From the NCBI RefSeq assembly GCF_020623625.1, contig NC_060203.1, positions 310,001 through 374,000 of the forward strand: a stretch of DNA of 64,000 bases, in the 5' to 3' direction. The notes under the pieces are model-generated. The model made no database searches. It saw only the letters and a program-made list of their open reading frames with translations, and was not told the origin of the DNA. Origin of the DNA: Saccharomycodes ludwigii. Lineage: Eukaryota > Ascomycota > Saccharomycetes > Saccharomycodales > Saccharomycodaceae. A program made the translations under genes and the position numbers. Shown piece after piece: positions 46,067 to 55,425 of this stretch (positions within the stretch are counted from its first letter, which is position 1; each line of letters begins with the position of its first letter).

Positions 46067-47479
46067 TTAGAAGAATGATAATGCACATCCAAAAGAAAAC
46101 CCAGGTTCGGCGATATCTTGGGGCCTATTAGATAATGGAATGGAATAAGATAAGTCTAAAGCAGCAATAGATGATTGATAAATTAAACTAAAACCGGCTG
46201 AAAAAGCAGGCAGTTGGGTTGCATCATGCCAGTTATTGAAAACATTACCTACATGACCAAATACTTGAAATCTTAAAGGAGAGGTTATTTTGGTGTATGG
46301 AAATTTATAAGAGAGCAACCCTTTTAAGGAATACAAGCCATATTTGCTCTGTAAATTTGGTTTGAAGCCTTTTAATCCGTTCAAGTATAGCATATCCATA
46401 TTATGAATACAATCGATTGAAGGAATATCGGTACCATCGCTGTTTGGATCATGTAAGACGTGAATTAGATCAAATTGTCCTAGTAAAGACGCAGTAATTC
46501 GGTTTTGTGAAGTGATAATTGGAGAGTGAATTTCAGCTTGAAAATTCAATTTATTAAAATTGTTCAATTTTTTAAAAGTATTCTTATCTGATTGACTCAA
46601 AGTTAATTCGTTGTTAATTTCCAATTTAAAACCATTGGTTGGGAAGGAATTAAAGAATTTCCTATTATCAAGGATCAAAGATGATACAAAGGCAGTTTTC
46701 AAAAAAGCATTGGAACTTTTATCATCTCTTCTAACAAAACTTAAGCCGTTATACAAAACTGGACATACATTGTTGGCCCAATTTTTTTGGACACCAATCG
46801 AAGTACTAAATTGGTTGTGTGTTGCTGGTTGAAAATTTTTATTTTTTTTAATATCAGTAAAATTTGAAGCTAAAACGCTTTTAAAAGATGGATTGGAAGG
46901 CAATGGATATATAATAGATAATCCCGCTTGTTTTTCATCAAGTTTGTAATCATTGTTCAGATTAACACCAGCATTGAAACCAATATTTTCAGCTTGACCT
47001 AAAGAATTAAATATGTTGTATTGAGTTAATAAAGAATTATCAGAACTAGAGGTGGAACTGGTTGATTGAAATTTGTTATGAGGGAATGGAGTTAATGAAA
47101 TCATAGCAGTTAAAGGCAATGGTTTGATCGAGGAACCAAAACTATTGTTTGGAACATTCTTGGTTTTTTCTGACAAGTCCAAATCAATGGTAATACTGGA
47201 AAATAGTCCCGTATAGAGTAATTTTTGTTTAATGCTAGCTAAAGTATCAACTAAATTAGAAACATTTTGTAAAGGGTTGGATAACACCGAGTCCAATAAT
47301 TGTCTGTAAAAACTTTCACTCAAACCGAAATATGGGTTTATATTTGTTAATGACTTAATCTTACTGTTACTTTTGTCGATACCTAACTCATTAATCTTAA
47401 TATCGGTTACGTACAATAAGATATTGGAATTATGATCTATGTTAGATAGCTGTATTTGTTTTGCTAGTTGCTCTGACAT
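46067..47479 (-). CDS. SAM50: SAM50/OMP85-family mitochondrial outer-membrane beta-barrel insertase
   Basis: The 470-residue protein (S. cerevisiae Sam50, 484 aa) has one N-terminal POTRA-like domain (about 20-115, with LLYTGLFSSITIDLDLSE). A 16-strand Omp85 barrel follows (about 130-470). Family hallmarks are SIGVQKNWANNVCPVLYNGLSF and a C-terminal beta-signal SFGCALSFF. Sam50 is the core of the SAM/TOB complex, which inserts and folds beta-barrel proteins such as porin and Tom40. In S. cerevisiae SAM50 (YNL026W) is not in this syntenic block, so its presence between XRS2 and PFY1 marks a rearrangement in one lineage. Confidence 0.88.
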   Translation of the reverse strand: MSEQLAKQIQLSNIDHNSNILLYVTDIKINELGIDKSNSKIKSLTNINPYFGLSESFYRQLLDSVLSNPLQNVSNLVDTLASIKQKLLYTGLFSSITIDLDLSEKTKNVPNNSFGSSIKPLPLTAMISLTPFPHNKFQSTSSTSSSDNSLLTQYNIFNSLGQAENIGFNAGVNLNNDYKLDEKQAGLSIIYPLPSNPSFKSVLASNFTDIKKNKNFQPATHNQFSTSIGVQKNWANNVCPVLYNGLSFVRRDDKSSNAFLKTAFVSSLILDNRKFFNSFPTNGFKLEINNELTLSQSDKNTFKKLNNFNKLNFQAEIHSPIITSQNRITASLLGQFDLIHVLHDPNSDGTDIPSIDCIHNMDMLYLNGLKGFKPNLQSKYGLYSLKGLLSYKFPYTKITSPLRFQVFGHVGNVFNNWHDATQLPAFSAGFSLIYQSSIAALDLSYSIPLSNRPQDIAEPGFSFGCALSFF

Positions 47480-48049
47480 TTAAAAATGGTAGGATATATG
47501 ACTATAAAGGTGATATTTTGTTATTATTGATATTATTAATATTATTAATAGTGGTAGTGTGTAATATTTTTTGTCTTTATTATAAAGTATTTATATTGAA
47601 TAGAGGACAATTGCAGGTTAATCAGTTTGGATAAGAATAAATATGTACTTTTGAACAATTAATTATTATTATTTATTTATTTATTTTTTTGTTTTTTTTT
47701 TTTTTTGTTTGGCAGGCAATTTTTCTCCTTAAAAACATTTTTTTTATAAACCAATTAAAATTAACTTTTATTTTTTTTTATTTTTTGTGTGGAAAAAAAA
47801 AAAAAAATATTGTTCACGTCGATATCCGTAGTATCCATAGTATCCGAGGCTAGTCCGGTGTTAGTCCAAGGTCAGTCCGGAGTTGTTTAAAATAAATAAA
47901 TAAATAAATAAAAAAGTATTAAATTCCTGTAAAATATTATTAACTTTAAACTTGACTTAAATTAAAAAATTAAAAAAAAAAAAAAATAAAAATAAAACCC
48001 AAACAAGTAACTTCTACTTTCTCACCTTTCTTATAATTACTACTGCAAT
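47480..48049. promoter_or_regulatory. Divergent SAM50/YCII promoter with short repeated CCG elements
   Basis: A 570-bp spacer. Between 47815 and 47885 a GC-richer island holds repeated short words: ATCCGTAGTATCC, AGTATCCGAGG, TAGTCCGG (47853-47858), TAGTCCAAGG and CAGTCCGGAG (47875-47880). The arrangement looks like clustered binding sites in direct orientation. A TAAA repeat follows (about 47889-47911). Confidence 0.5.
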
Positions 48050-48364
48050 ATGGCTATTGAATGGATTGCTATTATCTATGACAAACCAGGTTCTGACAGA
48101 ACACCTTATAGACCACAACATTTAAAAGATATTCCACCAAATGTGGAAAATGGCAAAATTGTTAGCGCTGGTGCTATCTATAAAGACGTTATCGATGGCA
48201 AACCAACCAATTTTGCCGGATCCATGCTAAATTTAGTTGCTGATACCAAAGAAGAAGCATTGGACATTATTAGAAATGACGTTTTTGCTAAAAACGGTGT
48301 TTGGGATGTTGAAAATGTTTTAATTTATCCATTTGGTTGTGCTGTTAGAAAAGAAAAGAAATAA
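48050..48364 (+). CDS. YCII-related domain protein, function unknown
   Basis: The 104-residue protein fits the YCII fold (ferredoxin-like, dimeric). It begins MAIEWIAIIYDKPGSDRT, has the R-x-x-H element (PYRPQHLKDI) with the conserved His, and a GxI segment (KIVSAGAIYKDV). TKEEALDIIRNDVFAKNGVW and the closing strand VLIYPFGCAV follow. Bacterial YciI relatives have a conserved His/Asp pair, and enzymatic activity is known for only a few. It covers almost the full domain and nothing else. I do not recall an S. cerevisiae orthologue in this position. Function is not assigned. The A-rich leader and preferred codons suggest it is expressed. Confidence 0.8.
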   Translation: MAIEWIAIIYDKPGSDRTPYRPQHLKDIPPNVENGKIVSAGAIYKDVIDGKPTNFAGSMLNLVADTKEEALDIIRNDVFAKNGVWDVENVLIYPFGCAVRKEKK

Positions 48365-48526
48365 TGGTAATCTTTTATTTTGATACATATATATTAGTCA
48401 GGTAGGTATCTCTTTTTAACATTTTAAATAAATAATTATATATATATACATATGTGCCTATATATAATTAAAAGGAAATTGATCTACTTTATATATTTTG
48501 TGATTTTTCTTCGTATATATGCCTTC

Positions 48527-48907
48527 TTAATATTGAGCGTTGATCAAATAGTCAGCTAATTGTTCAACAACAGTAGTAGCAGTACCAGCTTGAACACCAC
48601 TTGGGTAGTGGGCAACTAAGATAGTTTGTTTTGTTCTAACACAAATAACACCTTCAGCGTCATGTCTACCATAAATACTCCTGTCATCAGCTCTGATCAA
48701 CATATACTTCTGACCATTTACATGCAAACCATTACTTTGTAAACCAGATGGATTATCAAAACCAGTTACAATATCTTTAATTTCATTTGGTTGTAAAGCC
48801 AATCCATTGGAAGAAGCCCAAACAGAATCACCTGCTCTAGAGTAAATAGCTGCTTTATCCAAGTTACCAGTAGCAACTAAGTTGTCAGTATAAGCTTGCC
48901 AGGACAT
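48527..48907 (-). CDS. PFY1: PFY1, profilin
   Basis: The 126-residue protein has exactly the length of S. cerevisiae profilin and is highly similar: [71 protein letters not shown] and [13 protein letters not shown]. Trp3 and the C-terminal Tyr form the poly-proline binding face. Profilin binds actin monomers, exchanges their nucleotide and feeds formins. S. cerevisiae PFY1 has an intron after the first codons; here the frame is uninterrupted. PFY1 and LEO1 are adjacent on the same strand, as in YOR122C-YOR123C. Confidence 0.98.
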   Translation of the reverse strand: MSWQAYTDNLVATGNLDKAAIYSRAGDSVWASSNGLALQPNEIKDIVTGFDNPSGLQSNGLHVNGQKYMLIRADDRSIYGRHDAEGVICVRTKQTILVAHYPSGVQAGTATTVVEQLADYLINAQY

Positions 48908-49364
48908 TGTGTTTATATTTTTTTTTTTTTATTTTTAATTAATTATTTTTGTTTTATTTTAATAATATATTTTTTTTTCCCCCTTAATAGAAAAAAGACA
49001 GGTATATAAAAGAAAAAAGAATTAAACAAATAAAGGTGATATGATATGAATTACATGGCATAGCTTGCAATATGATAAAAAATTAATTAGTTAAAAAAAA
49101 AAAAGATTTGAAATAAAACAAGAAAAAAAGAAGAAGCTTTGTTGAATCTGCAAAAGGAATAAAATAACAAAAACAAAAATAAAAAAAAGGAGTGTTAAAA
49201 TCATCAATAGAATATTCTTTCCTTTTCTTTCTTTCTTTTTTGTTTTGTTTTGTTTTGTTTTGTTTCTGCGGTGTTTTATTACTATTATTGTTATTCTGTG
49301 CCATTACAAATCAATATTTTCTCTGCTCAAAAGGTACAGATGTTTGTTATTTCAATGTTTTATA
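48908..49364. promoter_or_regulatory. PFY1 upstream region / LEO1 3' end
   Basis: A 457-bp spacer with T tracts just before PFY1 (about 48919-48930), an A tract (49095-49104) and a TTTTG pentamer repeat (49241-49263). Open frames here are composition artefacts. Confidence 0.4.
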
Positions 49365-51152
49365 TCATTCTTCGTCATCTTCAATTGTTATTTTCCTTCT
49401 TTTATTAATAACTCTGGTACCATCCGATTCTTCGTCTTCCTCTATTACTTTCTCCTCTCCTTCTTCATCTTCACCTAATTCTTCAACGCTAGCCTTCACA
49501 CCTCTTTTAGCCTGTTTTAATCTCTCGTTTGCCAAATCATCTTCACTATCATCATCATCATCATACTCTTCTTCCTCTTCTTCTTCTTCTTCGTCTCCAC
49601 TCTCATCATTATCTTCTTCTTCTTCTTCTTCCATGTCACTACCAGCATCATCAATAAATCCAGTGTCATCATCATATTCATCCTGTCTACCCCCACGGAC
49701 GGCGTTTCCTCCTGTATGCTTGCTACTACTTCCATTTCTAAACTTAACACTCCCAGGTGGATTATTTGAATTTTCCTTCTGCTCCATTTCTTTAAATTGT
49801 TTTCTCCTTCTTTCTCTGATAATCTGTTCCTGTTTCTTTTCCAATTCTCTTTGCTCAAGTTCAGGGTCCTTACGAACAATAAATGCTCTTGGTCCACTGT
49901 TATCAATGTCATTAATTTTTCTTTTGGTTACAGCTTTAGTCAATCTTTTATGTAGCTTGGAATTCATACTGGTTGGAATAAACATCATATTCTTAGTAAT
50001 TTCCCCCCCTTCAACACATTGCATTAATTCTTGTTCCTCGTAAGCAGTAACCAAAAAAGTGTTGTCTGTGTCATTTATCAAAATATCAGTATATTCATTT
50101 CCTAATTTTAAAGAATATGTTCCATCGTTCCATTGCACAATGCTTGCATTACTTTCTTTTAAAACTTTGTTTGTCTCACTGTCTCTCGAATATCGCCATC
50201 TAATGGTATTTTCATCAATTAATCCCGCATCTAAAACATCAGCTTTATCTAGGTTGTGGTTTTGAAACCTTTCGTTGACCTTTTCCTCATATTCTTGTGG
50301 GTCAAACGAAATCGGATCTATGGTCAAAAAATGTGGTACTTTGACATGATATATTATATTAGTATTATCCACGTTAAAAGTCTTGTAGGGAACAATGTGC
50401 TTGGATATTTCAACATCTGCTTCCTTGATTTCATCTACTTCGATACCAGTCTCTCCGTCAGAATCCTCTTCATCTTCTTGACCTAAAAATTTCCTATTGT
50501 ACATTTCCTGTTCCTCATCACCATTATCATCAATAGCCTCTGTATTTGAAGACAGTCTTTTGGATTTGCCAGTTACAATTGCATCTTCTTCTTCTTCTTC
50601 TTCATCGCTACCGAATAGGTCGTCAATTTCTTCTTGTATTTCTTCATTATTTTGTTGAGCTTCGTCTTCATCTTCTTTTTCCTCTTTTTCTTCTTCTTGT
50701 TCTTCTTCTTGTTCTTCTTGTTGTTCTTCTTCTTGTTCTTCTTCTTGTTCTTGTTCTTGTTCTTGTTCTTGTTCTTGTTCTTGTTCTTGTTCTTCTTCTT
50801 GTTCTTCTTTTTGTTTTTCTTTTTGTTTTTCTTCTTCTTTCTCTTCTTCTTCTTTCTCTTCTTCTTCTTTCTCTTCTTCTTTTTGTTTGTCTTCCTCTTT
50901 GTTGATTGTTTGACCTTGTTCATCTGTTATCACTTTTTCTTTGTCTTGGTTATCCTCTCCATCATTCCTTGTCGCATCTTTATTTTCGTGTTTTTTATCA
51001 ACCTCAGGATGTTCTTTATTTCCAAGACCAATTCCTAAATCCATTTTTTTTTCAGAAGTTTGTTCCTCTTCTTGTTGAGCATTAGGGCTAGAGACTACGG
51101 TAGTAGTGGTGACGGTTGGAGAAGCTTGGTCTTGCTTGTCTGGTTCTGACAT
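49365..51152 (-). CDS. LEO1: LEO1, Paf1 complex subunit
   Basis: The 595-residue very acidic protein (S. cerevisiae Leo1, 464 aa) has an N-terminal Glu/Gln-rich region (about 75-185) with a long alternating Glu-Gln run. The conserved Leo1 domain (about 240-400) includes NIIYHVKVPHFLTIDPISFDP and TIRWRYSRDSETNKV, then NASIVQWNDGTYSLKLGNE and FIPTSMNSKLHKRLTKA. A second acidic tail ends ITIEDDEE. Leo1 pairs with Paf1 in the Paf1 elongation complex and binds RNA and H3 tails during Pol II transcription. The N-terminal acidic region is clearly longer than in S. cerevisiae because of the repeat expansion. Confidence 0.93.
   Translation of the reverse strand: MSEPDKQDQASPTVTTTTVVSSPNAQQEEEQTSEKKMDLGIGLGNKEHPEVDKKHENKDATRNDGEDNQDKEKVITDEQGQTINKEEDKQKEEEKEEEEKEEEEKEEEKQKEKQKEEQEEEQEQEQEQEQEQEQEQEEEQEEEQQEEQEEEQEEEKEEKEDEDEAQQNNEEIQEEIDDLFGSDEEEEEEDAIVTGKSKRLSSNTEAIDDNGDEEQEMYNRKFLGQEDEEDSDGETGIEVDEIKEADVEISKHIVPYKTFNVDNTNIIYHVKVPHFLTIDPISFDPQEYEEKVNERFQNHNLDKADVLDAGLIDENTIRWRYSRDSETNKVLKESNASIVQWNDGTYSLKLGNEYTDILINDTDNTFLVTAYEEQELMQCVEGGEITKNMMFIPTSMNSKLHKRLTKAVTKRKINDIDNSGPRAFIVRKDPELEQRELEKKQEQIIRERRRKQFKEMEQKENSNNPPGSVKFRNGSSSKHTGGNAVRGGRQDEYDDDTGFIDDAGSDMEEEEEEDNDESGDEEEEEEEEEYDDDDDSEDDLANERLKQAKRGVKASVEELGEDEEGEEKVIEEDEESDGTRVINKRRKITIEDDEE
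50690..50840 (-). repeat. Glu/Gln-coding trinucleotide and hexanucleotide repeat in LEO1
   Basis: A GAACAA hexanucleotide array (seen as TTGTTC on the plus strand) and GAA-type repeats encode alternating Glu-Gln and poly-Glu. The array is strongly purine-biased on the coding strand and probably length-variable. Confidence 0.75.
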
Positions 51153-51331
51153 TATATATGTATATATATATATATATTTCCCTTCTATGGTAGTTTAATT
51201 TTTCGTTCAAGTCAATTGTACTTAAACAAATATATATGTGGATATATAAGCAATGAACTCTGAAAACTATTACTTAAGGGTACTATAGAGCTATGATTGT
51301 ACTTGTTATTTATTTATAATTTGTTGAAAAC

Positions 51332-51367
<36 letters not shown>

Positions 51368-52032
51368 CTCCGCGCAAAAAGCTTTTTTTTTTTTTTTTTT
51401 TTTTTTGGTTTTCGGCTTGGGTAAAATACGTATCATTAGGTATCAATGCCGAGGCTGTCCAGAATATTTTTTGGGACATATTTTTTACGATTAGGATGTA
51501 TATTTCTATTTATAATTCAAGAAATAAATTAATAAATTATTCGTGATCTTTTTCTTTTTTTTTTAAAGAAAAATTTATGCAATATCTCTGATTATAGCCA
51601 ATGTGTCACTGACACAACATAAAAATAGCTAAAAAAAGCAAAACAAACAAAACAAACAAAACAAAACAAAACAAAATAAATAATTAATTAAAAAGTTAGT
51701 TAATTTGAAGCATTATTTTATTTTATTTTTTTTTTTTTTCCTTCTTTATTTAAAAACTAAACCTCTTCCTCCTCTTTAAGATAAAATATTTCCTCAAAAT
51801 GATAAAAAGTAAAAATATAAAATACCATTCTTACGTGAAAATTGCTGTACTACTAAATAAAAACTAATATTACAAATCATTTTTTGTGTTTTCCAATATC
51901 ACTACAAATAAATATTTGTTTTACAACCACAAAAAATAATAATAATAATAAAATTGTGTTAATATTTTCTTTATATTTTAGTTTAAATCTATTACTTTGT
52001 CATTTTGTTTTTTATAATAACATTACTATTTG

Positions 52033-52067
<35 letters not shown>
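51153..52067. promoter_or_regulatory. Divergent LEO1/CTS2 promoter region
   Basis: A 915-bp spacer. A 33-nt A tract (51333-51365) and a 24-nt T tract (51383-51406) flank TTCTCCGCGCAAAAAGC and can pair as a long hairpin. TTCGGCTTGG and GCCGAGGCTGTCC follow (about 51411-51463). An AAAC repeat (about 51640-51677) and a 30-nt A tract that touches the CTS2 ATG complete it. No gene is supported. Confidence 0.5.
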
Positions 52068-52070
<3 letters not shown>

Positions 52071-53786
52071 TTTAGTCAAGTTTTTTGGAAATTTTCAAAA
52101 AGTAAACCACACAACTTTAAGGAAAAAACCATTGAAACGGCATACTATTTATTGATTTTAACTCTACTTATTTTGCTAGCGATCTTCATGTTTTTTTTAC
52201 CGGATGCGATTAAACATTCCATTAAAAATGCCTTGTTAAGCAAGACTATTCCTGAAAATGGACAATATGGAAAAGATAATATAAATTTTAAACCACAACA
52301 AGAATTAACCATTCCGACCGATAAAAATACTACAAATGACTACATTTGTGGCGTTTATTACACCAATTGGTCACCATATCCACCAAGAAATCATTTCCCA
52401 CAACAAATAGATTTCACAAGAATTACTAATGTTTACTACTCTTTTTTTATCATTAATCCTAAAACTGGGAAAATTCTGTCTAGTGATGATTGGGCCGATT
52501 TTGAAATGAATGTTTTCAAAAAAATGTACATCGATTTACCTACAAATCAAAGGAAAAAGTCTGATAAATTACTTTCTTATAAGAATGCTGATAAAATTTT
52601 GGGTAAGGGTTTGATAAGCGAATTTTATTATTTGAAAACATCTGCTTTTTTATCACAATATAGTGGTTTGTCAACTCACGGTAATTTTAAAACAGTAATG
52701 AGTATTGGTGGCTGGTCCAACAAGGATAGTTTCCATCTTATTGCACATGATAACACTAAATTCAATAACTTTATAAATAGCGCTGTTGACACCATGTTTA
52801 AATATGGGTTTGATGGTATCGATATCGATTGGGAATTTCCTGTTAATGATGGTGTTGAGCCTGTAAAATTTTTAAATATGGTGAGAATCATTGGAGAAAA
52901 ATTAAATATGTTAGAAAAAAATATTTATGGAACAAAACCACAGAACATTATCGACAGTGACGCACATTTTTTACTAACTGTTGCCATTCCATGTGCAGAA
53001 GAAACTTTGTCAATTATGAAATTAAACCAAATGGATAGGTACGTTGATTATTGGAACCTAATGGCTTATGACTTTAAAGGCGAATGGTCAACCACTGCAG
53101 GATTCCACTCTAATTTATATAATAAAGATAACCAAAAATATAATAAAAAATATAAGAGAACACATTTCCGTAATGATGAATCGGAGTTAAGTGTTGATTT
53201 AGGTGTTAAATATTTATTGAATAATACCAATATCAACTCCAAAAAAATTATTTTAGGCATGCCTATGTACGGGAGAGGCTTTACCCATGTTAATTCTAAT
53301 TCGATCGAAAAAATAACCAACGGCTCCGTTTCGTATAGTGGTGTGGGTGGGTTATCTGATGGAGAGCCCGGTATGTGGTTGTATAACCAATTGCCACTAA
53401 GAAATGGTAATAATGCAAAAGTTAGTGCTAGCAGTATGAACAATGAACACTTTGATTCTGAAGCTGTGTCTGCATATAGTTTTGACCCCAACAATAAAAC
53501 ATTTGTTGGTTATGATAATCAACAAAGTATGGTTGTTAAAGCAGAATACGTCCAGAAAATGAAACTAGGGGGTGGCTTTTGGTGGGAATCGTGCGGTGAA
53601 AATAGTGCAAAACCATTAATTAAAGCTTTCCATGATAGTATTCCAAATGCTTCATGGGACAGTAAAAAACAAAAAAGTTTATGGAATAATTCACAAGTAA
53701 TTGAGTATTATTTGAAAGAATATGGCGAGGAGGGATTTTTATCCAAAATGATGCAATCGCAATTGTATAGAAAAAATAATAGTTGA
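52068..53786 (+). CDS. CTS2: CTS2-like GH18 chitinase with N-terminal membrane anchor
   Basis: From the ATG at 52068 the protein has 572 residues (S. cerevisiae Cts2, 511 aa). An in-frame ATG further upstream would add only a poly-lysine stretch encoded by the A tract and is rejected. A hydrophobic segment (about 27-48, YYLLILTLLILLAIFMFFLP) after a basic N-terminus suggests a type II membrane anchor. The GH18 TIM barrel begins YICGVYYTNWSPY and has SIGGWSNKDSF, the catalytic motif DGIDIDWE (249-256, acid Glu256), YWNLMAYDFKGEW and GGGFWWESCGE. Cts2 is a plant-type chitinase implicated in spore-wall maturation. Position before VPS74 matches YDR371W-YDR372C. Confidence 0.92.
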
Positions 53787-54347
53787 TATATATATATATG
53801 TTTACAAATCTATTTTCTATATGCCATCATAAGTTTATTGCTTTTAATGTCTCGGTCCTTGTTTACATTACTCTTAACAAAAATATCAATTATTGGTTTT
53901 TAATGGTATTCATAGCATATATTTCTCATCAATAAACTTCATTTGGTTATACGTGTGGGACAATGTAGGTTTTAAAAAATTATATGTTATTCACGGGTGA
54001 TACAAGTAATAAAGGTTTTAATTTTGATATGTAGTCAGAACATTGGCATTTGTAGCTATTCGTAATCTTTTTTTTTTTTTTTTCCTAACATTTAGGAGGC
54101 TGTTTTAGTTGTAGTTATTTGTAGTCTTATATCACTATATTTAAATCTTACAGCCACTAAAAACCGGTATAACCTAACATTACAAAAAAAAAAAAATATA
54201 AAAATAAAAGAATATATATATATATATATATATATCTTAAATTTCTTGACCATTATAAACCTTTATTAGAAATAATTTATTGCCATATAAATATGTATAT
54301 GTTAAAATGACGTAAAGTAAAAATAGTATCAAGCAAAAAAACAAAAC

Positions 54348-54375
<28 letters not shown>
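53787..54375. other. Convergent CTS2/VPS74 3' spacer
   Basis: 589 bp between two 3' ends. It contains a (TA) run after CTS2, T and A tracts (54067-54082, 54185-54196), a (TA)10 repeat (54213-54234) and a long A tract against VPS74 (about 54351-54375). It also has a repeated word TTGTAGCTATTCGTAATCTT / TTGTAGTTATTTGTAGTCTT (54050-54069 and 54109-54128). No gene or ncRNA recognised. Confidence 0.4.
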
Positions 54376-54380
<5 letters not shown>

Positions 54381-55425
54381 TCAAAGAATCCATACGGGAA
54401 AATACCTCAAAAACACCAGCAACTAACTCTAAGTACAAATCTTTACCTGGGTTCTCCAGCATTTCTGCTTGAATCTCTTTATTTAAATTTACAGATACAC
54501 CAGTTGTAGTAGGTTTGTTTAAATCAAATGGCCATTGGGAGAACTGTTCCAAAAGTTCAGTGGCACGCTGGAAACCTAAATCTCTTTTTTCATAATCTAA
54601 AGTAGTCAAAACATTTTCTAAAACATTGGCCCCGTAAGCCCCACATATTAATGCAATAGTTCTCAATAATTTAAAAGTTACTTTGTCGGTAAAATAGTCA
54701 TTATAAGTTAGTGTTAAGTTTCTAGACACTAATAAACTTAAAACTCTACGTTTAATAGCTTCTTTGCAACTATTGTCGGTAACTGGATGTGTAGCCATAT
54801 CGAATAAAAAAAAATTTTTCATTTCAGTCCTTAAAACACCTTTATCAACTAGTCCTTTGGCTAACCTTTCTCTTACTTGCTTCAATTGATAATTAATCTT
54901 TAATAAGTTCCAAGTTTCCCCACTTAACAAATCAATCCAGTTGGATATACTTAAAGGTTCATCATTCTTCATTAAATTTAAAGATTCATCTAGTAAAACT
55001 TCTCCGGTTTTAGATGCATCAACAACTTCTATTAATCTTTCACTTAAATCAAATCTTCTTCTAGCCGGGTCATCTAGTATTCTGATCTTACCTCTCAAAG
55101 CCAACTCAATTAAAATACAACCACGTAAAGCATACGAAATATTATCGTTCCAAAATGATAAGTATCCTTCTCTATCTTTTAGTCCCAATAACAAAACTTC
55201 TTCCATCAAGGTTAGCTTAGGTATGGTGACATCATTGTTCAATTTTAATTCCTCCGGATCATATGCAATCTTGGTTCCACTGCTGCTGGTGTTATTAATA
55301 TTGGTATTATCAGAATTATCTATAACATTATTTATGTTGTTAGTGGTATTATCAGCTGATTCAATTTCTGCATCGGCTTCTGCTGATGTTATTTTATTAA
55401 CTCTACGACGTTGCAAGCCCGACAT
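54376..55425 (-). CDS. VPS74: VPS74, GOLPH3-family PI4P-binding Golgi adaptor
   Basis: The 349-residue protein (S. cerevisiae Vps74, 345 aa) has an N-terminal arginine cluster [10 protein letters not shown], used in the family to bind COPI. A Ser/Asn-rich linker precedes the GPP34/GOLPH3 domain (about 70-349). Hallmarks are [50 protein letters not shown], the PI4P-site [28 protein letters not shown], and [10 protein letters not shown]. Vps74 retains mannosyltransferases such as the KTR/KRE2 enzymes in the Golgi by linking their tails to COPI, so it may serve the KTR enzyme of this window. It is a single copy in conserved order CTS2-VPS74-FRQ1. Confidence 0.96.

Noticed and set aside
49192-50043. 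283-codon Ser/Phe-rich frame opposite LEO1
   Set aside because: It is the antisense shadow of the acidic Glu/Asp codons of LEO1.
50546-51038. Leu/Phe repeat frames opposite LEO1
   Set aside because: Produced by the GAA/CAA repeat read on the other strand; no independent signals.
52005-52067. N-terminal extension of CTS2 from an upstream in-frame ATG
   Set aside because: It would add a short hydrophobic stretch and a run of ten lysines coded by the A tract. The ATG at 52068 gives a normal N-terminus.
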